NCBI GenBank assembly: GCA_028280915.1
Contig: JANQKX010000730.1
Location: 1 to 8,756 of the forward strand
Direction of reading: 5' to 3'
Length of the DNA: 8,756 nt
DNA from: Kiloniellaceae bacterium
Lineage (GTDB): Bacteria > Pseudomonadota > Alphaproteobacteria > Kiloniellales > Kiloniellaceae
The position numbers and the translations under genes were made by a program. The notes under the pieces were generated by a model, which had not been told where the DNA came from, did no database searches, and was given only the letters and a program-made list of their open reading frames with translations. Numbering within the stretch: position 1 is the first letter of the stretch; each line of letters opens with the position of its first letter. Shown piece by piece: positions 6,134 through 8,756 of the stretch.

Positions 6134-6808
6134 CTATTGATTTAAAATGGATTGGCCGGTTTTGGCCCAATCTGCGAGAAAGGCGTCCAAGCCCTTGTCG
6201 GTGAGGGGGTGCTTGTACATGGCCCGCAGCACGCCCGGCGGAATGGTTGCCACGTCGGCGCCCATCTTGGCCGATTCGATCACATGGTTCACGTTGCGCA
6301 CGGAGGCCACCAGCACTTCCGTGGTGAAATGGGGATAGGACTGGTAGATCTCCACGATATCGGCGATCAGCTCCATGCCGTCGCTGCCGATGTCATCCAA
6401 GCGGCCGACAAAGGGCGAGATGTAGGTCGCGCCGGCCTTGGCCGCCAGAATGGCTTGGGCTGCAGAAAAACACAGAGTCACGTTAACCTTGGTCCCGCTG
6501 TCGGTCAGTGCTTTACAGGCCTTTAGGCCATCAGGGGTTAACGGCACCTTAATGACGATGTTGGCGGCGAGCTTCGCCAGGGCTTGGCCCTCGGCCAGCA
6601 TGGTGTCGAAATCCGTGGCGGCCACTTCCGCCGACACCGGGCCGGGCACCACGTCGCAAATCTCGCGCAGGACCTCGAAAAAATCGCGCCCCGTCTTGGC
6701 GACGAGGGAAGGATTGGTGGTCACACCGTCCACCAGACCGGTGGCCGCCAAGTCGCGGATTTCCGCCACATCCGCCGTATCGATGAAAAACTTCATGCTT
6801 TTTGCCAA
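6134..6808 (-). CDS. tal: Transaldolase, small TalC/FSA subfamily
   Basis: A 224-aa class I aldolase of the short transaldolase/fructose-6-phosphate aldolase family (pentose phosphate pathway). It transfers a dihydroxyacetone unit through a Schiff-base lysine. Visible motifs are FFIDTAD with Asp10, GVTTNPSL (29-35), catalytic Lys87 in VIKVPLT, NVTLCFSAAQA (109-119) and ISPFVGRLDDIG (130-141). Phe133 stands where fructose-6-phosphate aldolase has an activity-determining Tyr, and Glu61 stands where that enzyme has Gln; both favour true transaldolase. Start choice: TTG 6808 has GGAG 5 nt upstream, whereas ATG 6796 would give the family-typical N-terminus MKFFIDTAD (220 aa) but places the same GGAG 17 nt away. 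It is first in a probable operon with DUF484 and xerC, and divergent from priA. Confidence 0.92.
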   Translation of the reverse strand: MAKSMKFFIDTADVAEIRDLAATGLVDGVTTNPSLVAKTGRDFFEVLREICDVVPGPVSAEVAATDFDTMLAEGQALAKLAANIVIKVPLTPDGLKACKALTDSGTKVNVTLCFSAAQAILAAKAGATYISPFVGRLDDIGSDGMELIADIVEIYQSYPHFTTEVLVASVRNVNHVIESAKMGADVATIPPGVLRAMYKHPLTDKGLDAFLADWAKTGQSILNQ

Positions 6809-6813
6809 TCTTT

Positions 6814-6817
6814 CTCC
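6814..6817 (-). promoter_or_regulatory. Shine-Dalgarno that decides the tal start
   Basis: GGAG on the minus strand is 5 nt before TTG 6808 and 17 nt before ATG 6796. It supports initiation at the TTG, giving Met-Ala-Lys-Ser ahead of the usual N-terminus. Confidence 0.5.
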
Positions 6818-6839
6818 ATAGTGCCGGACGTTCGCTACC

Positions 6840-6882
6840 GATCTTGGTTTAGCTGCCGGTCATGGTTTTTCGATCCAAGATC
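6840..6882. repeat. 8-bp inverted repeat in the tal/priA divergent spacer
   Basis: GATCTTGG (6840-6847) and CCAAGATC (6875-6882) are perfect reverse complements separated by 27 bp, in the 118-bp spacer between the two divergent genes. The layout fits a paired operator or a long-loop stem. No function can be assigned. Confidence 0.5.
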
Positions 6883-6906
6883 CTGCCCAATGGCGCGCCT
6901 CGAATC

Positions 6907-6912
6907 TATGAT
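6907..6912 (+). promoter_or_regulatory. Possible -10 element of priA
   Basis: TATGAT matches the sigma-70 -10 consensus at five of six positions. No convincing -35 is seen at 16-18 bp upstream. If used, transcription would begin near 6919, only about 8 nt before the priA ATG. Confidence 0.3.
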
Positions 6913-6926
6913 TTAAAGTGTAACCG

Positions 6927-8756
6927 ATGCCCGACCGCCACGCCAGCACCGCGCCGCTTTTTCAAACTCTCGAACCGGACTTTAACCCCAAACGGGTTTC
7001 GGTTTTATTGCCGCTGCCCCTGGACGGAGCTTACGACTATCTGGTCCCGGAAGAGATGGACGCGGTGCCGGGGGCCATCGTACAGGTCCCGTTGGGCCGA
7101 CGCGAGGTGGTGGGGGTGGTCTGGGATAATGCGGAGGTTGCGGCGAAGAGCCCGGACGGTCCCTTGCCCGAGGCCCGCTTAAAGCCGGTCACGGCCCGTT
7201 TCCCCGTGGCGCCCCTGACCGAGGTGGCGCGGCGCTTTATCGAGTGGGTGGCGCAGTATTGCGTGACCGGTCCCGGCCTGGTGCTGCGCATGGCCCTTTC
7301 AAGCTCTCAGGCCTTCGAGGCACCCACGCCGCAGACCGTTTATGGCCTGGCGGAGGATACGCCGCCGGAGGACGGCGGCCTGCGCATGACCGCGGCCCGT
7401 CAGCGGGTGCTGGCGGCCCTGGCCGAGGGGCCGGCCCGGGGCTTGAGCGACCTGGCCCGGGAGGCGGGAGTTTCCACCTCGGTGATCAAGGGGTTGATCC
7501 AGGCGGGCCTGGTAGTCCAGTATCGAGTGGTGCCCAGGGTGCGGCTTTCGCCGCCCGATGTGAGCCTTCCCGGCCCGGCGTTTTCCGACGATCAGCGGGT
7601 GGCGGTTGAGACTCTGCGGGAAAAGGCGGCCGCGTCGGCCTTTTCGGTGACCCTCTTGGATGGGGTTACCGGCTCGGGCAAGACCGAAGTTTATTTCGAG
7701 GCCATGGCCACGGCCCTTAAAAAAGGCCGACAGGTCTTGGTCTTGCTGCCCGAGATCGCCTTGTCGGCCCAATGGCTGGAGCGGTTCCGGGATCGCTTCG
7801 GCGTGACGCCGGCCACTTGGCATTCGGACATGACCAGCAAGCAGCGCCGCTTGATCTGGCGCGCCGTCTCGGAAGGGGAGGCCCGGGTGGTGGTGGGCGC
7901 CCGCTCGGCCCTTTTTCTGCCCTATCCGGAACTGGGCCTGATCGTGATCGACGAGGAACAGGACACCTCTTACAAGCAGGAGGATGGCGTCACCTATCAT
8001 GCTCGGGACATGGCCGTGGTGCGGGCTCGCCTGGGCCAGATCCCGGTGATTCTGGCCTCCGCCACCCCCGCCTTGGAGACCATCGCCAACGTGGCGGCGG
8101 GACGCTACGACGAGGTGCGGCTGCCGGCCCGTTTCGGCGCCGCCCGGATGCCCGGCGTGCAGGTGATCGACATGCGGCGCCACCCGCCGCCGCGCCGGCC
8201 CGGCGTGACCGGCAGCGCCGCCCAATCCTGGCTGTCCGAGCCCCTGCGGGCGGCTGTGACGGAGACCCTGGCGGCGGGCGAGCAGGTTCTGTTGTTCTTG
8301 AACCGGCGGGGCTATGCCCCCCTGACCCTGTGCCGCACCTGCGGCCATCGCCTGCAGTGCCCCAACTGCACCGCCTGGCTGGTGGAGCATCGCTTGGCCG
8401 GCCGGCTGCAGTGCCATCATTGCGGCTTTACCTCGGTCCTGCCCAAGACCTGTCCCGAGTGCGGCGATACGGAGAGCCTGGCCGCCTGCGGCCCGGGCAT
8501 CGAGCGTTTGAGCGAGGAGGTGACCTGGCTGTTTCCCGAGGCGCGGCAAGCGGTCATGGCCAGCGATACCCTGCACGGCCCCCTGGCGGCGGCGGAGATG
8601 GTGCGGGCGGTGCAGGACCACGAGATCGACATCTTGATCGGCACCCAGATCGTGGCCAAGGGCCATCACTTTCCCAAGCTGACCCTGGTGGGCATCGTGG
8701 ACGGTGACTTGGGCCTTTCCGGCGGGGATCTGCGCGGCAGCGAGCGCAGCTATCAG
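6927..8756 (+). CDS. priA: Primosomal replication restart helicase PriA (3' partial)
   Basis: A DNA helicase that recognises stalled forks and reloads the replisome. The first 610 residues are present; the frame is open at the right edge, and roughly the last 120 residues are missing, including the QxxGRxGR helicase motif and the C-terminal domain. The N-terminal 3'-DNA-binding domain covers about residues 24-120 (RVSVLLPLPL, VPLGRREVVGVVW). A winged-helix region follows at about 150-200. Helicase lobe 1 carries Walker A GVTGSGKT (246-253), Walker B DEEQD (342-346) and SATPALET. Eight zinc-binding cysteines are Cys469/472, 478/481, 496/499 and 509/512, all paired as CxxC. Motif V is GTQIVAKGHHFP. 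Walker B has Gln where DEEH is usual. No clear Shine-Dalgarno precedes ATG 6927; the next in-frame ATG would cut into the DNA-binding domain, so this start is kept. Confidence 0.94.
   Translation, partial: MPDRHASTAPLFQTLEPDFNPKRVSVLLPLPLDGAYDYLVPEEMDAVPGAIVQVPLGRREVVGVVWDNAEVAAKSPDGPLPEARLKPVTARFPVAPLTEVARRFIEWVAQYCVTGPGLVLRMALSSSQAFEAPTPQTVYGLAEDTPPEDGGLRMTAARQRVLAALAEGPARGLSDLAREAGVSTSVIKGLIQAGLVVQYRVVPRVRLSPPDVSLPGPAFSDDQRVAVETLREKAAASAFSVTLLDGVTGSGKTEVYFEAMATALKKGRQVLVLLPEIALSAQWLERFRDRFGVTPATWHSDMTSKQRRLIWRAVSEGEARVVVGARSALFLPYPELGLIVIDEEQDTSYKQEDGVTYHARDMAVVRARLGQIPVILASATPALETIANVAAGRYDEVRLPARFGAARMPGVQVIDMRRHPPPRRPGVTGSAAQSWLSEPLRAAVTETLAAGEQVLLFLNRRGYAPLTLCRTCGHRLQCPNCTAWLVEHRLAGRLQCHHCGFTSVLPKTCPECGDTESLAACGPGIERLSEEVTWLFPEARQAVMASDTLHGPLAAAEMVRAVQDHEIDILIGTQIVAKGHHFPKLTLVGIVDGDLGLSGGDLRGSERSYQ

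Noticed and set aside
7299..8707. Open frames on both strands inside priA (minus 7299-8669 and plus 7772-8707)
   Set aside because: PriA is open through the whole segment with ordered helicase and zinc motifs; the others are shadow frames.

Overview
The window is a gene-dense, GC-rich stretch of bacterial chromosome. It looks alphaproteobacterial, probably Rhodospirillales-like. This rests on the SucB, PriA and DUF484 sequence character, on the CHAP-domain lipoprotein type, and on a block of housekeeping genes (sucB, lpd, xerC with DUF484, transaldolase, priA) that is typical of that class. The assignment is inference; no rRNA or other taxonomic marker is present. I see no mobile element, CRISPR array, tRNA or rRNA gene, and no prophage or defence module.

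Layout, left to right. (1) The 3' part of sucB, the E2 subunit of 2-oxoglutarate dehydrogenase (+), entering mid-lipoyl domain. (2) Two minus-strand genes: a CHAP-domain (NlpC/P60-like cysteine peptidase/amidase) lipoprotein whose stop overlaps the sucB stop, and a metallo-beta-lactamase-fold hydrolase. (3) A 209-bp divergent spacer holding a plus-strand intrinsic terminator and, after it, a tandem 14-bp repeat that duplicates a -10-like hexamer. (4) lpd, dihydrolipoamide dehydrogenase (+). (5) A minus-strand run tal -> DUF484 -> xerC, with 16-nt spacing and then a 25-nt overlap, probably one operon, converging on lpd with an 8-nt gap. (6) A 118-bp divergent spacer, then priA (+), running off the right edge before its C-terminal helicase motifs.

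Functionally, sucB and lpd encode the E2 and E3 components of the 2-oxoglutarate dehydrogenase complex, here split by two inverted genes. Transaldolase belongs to the pentose phosphate pathway. XerC and DUF484 form the conserved chromosome-dimer-resolution neighbourhood, and PriA restarts stalled replication forks.

This is mainly an ordinary core-genome region and I do not find an undescribed multi-gene system. The most interesting details are small: a degenerate second copy of the E3-binding motif in SucB, a four-copy CCCCAA tract in its linker, the orphan terminator plus duplicated promoter-like element ahead of lpd, and an inverted repeat between tal and priA.
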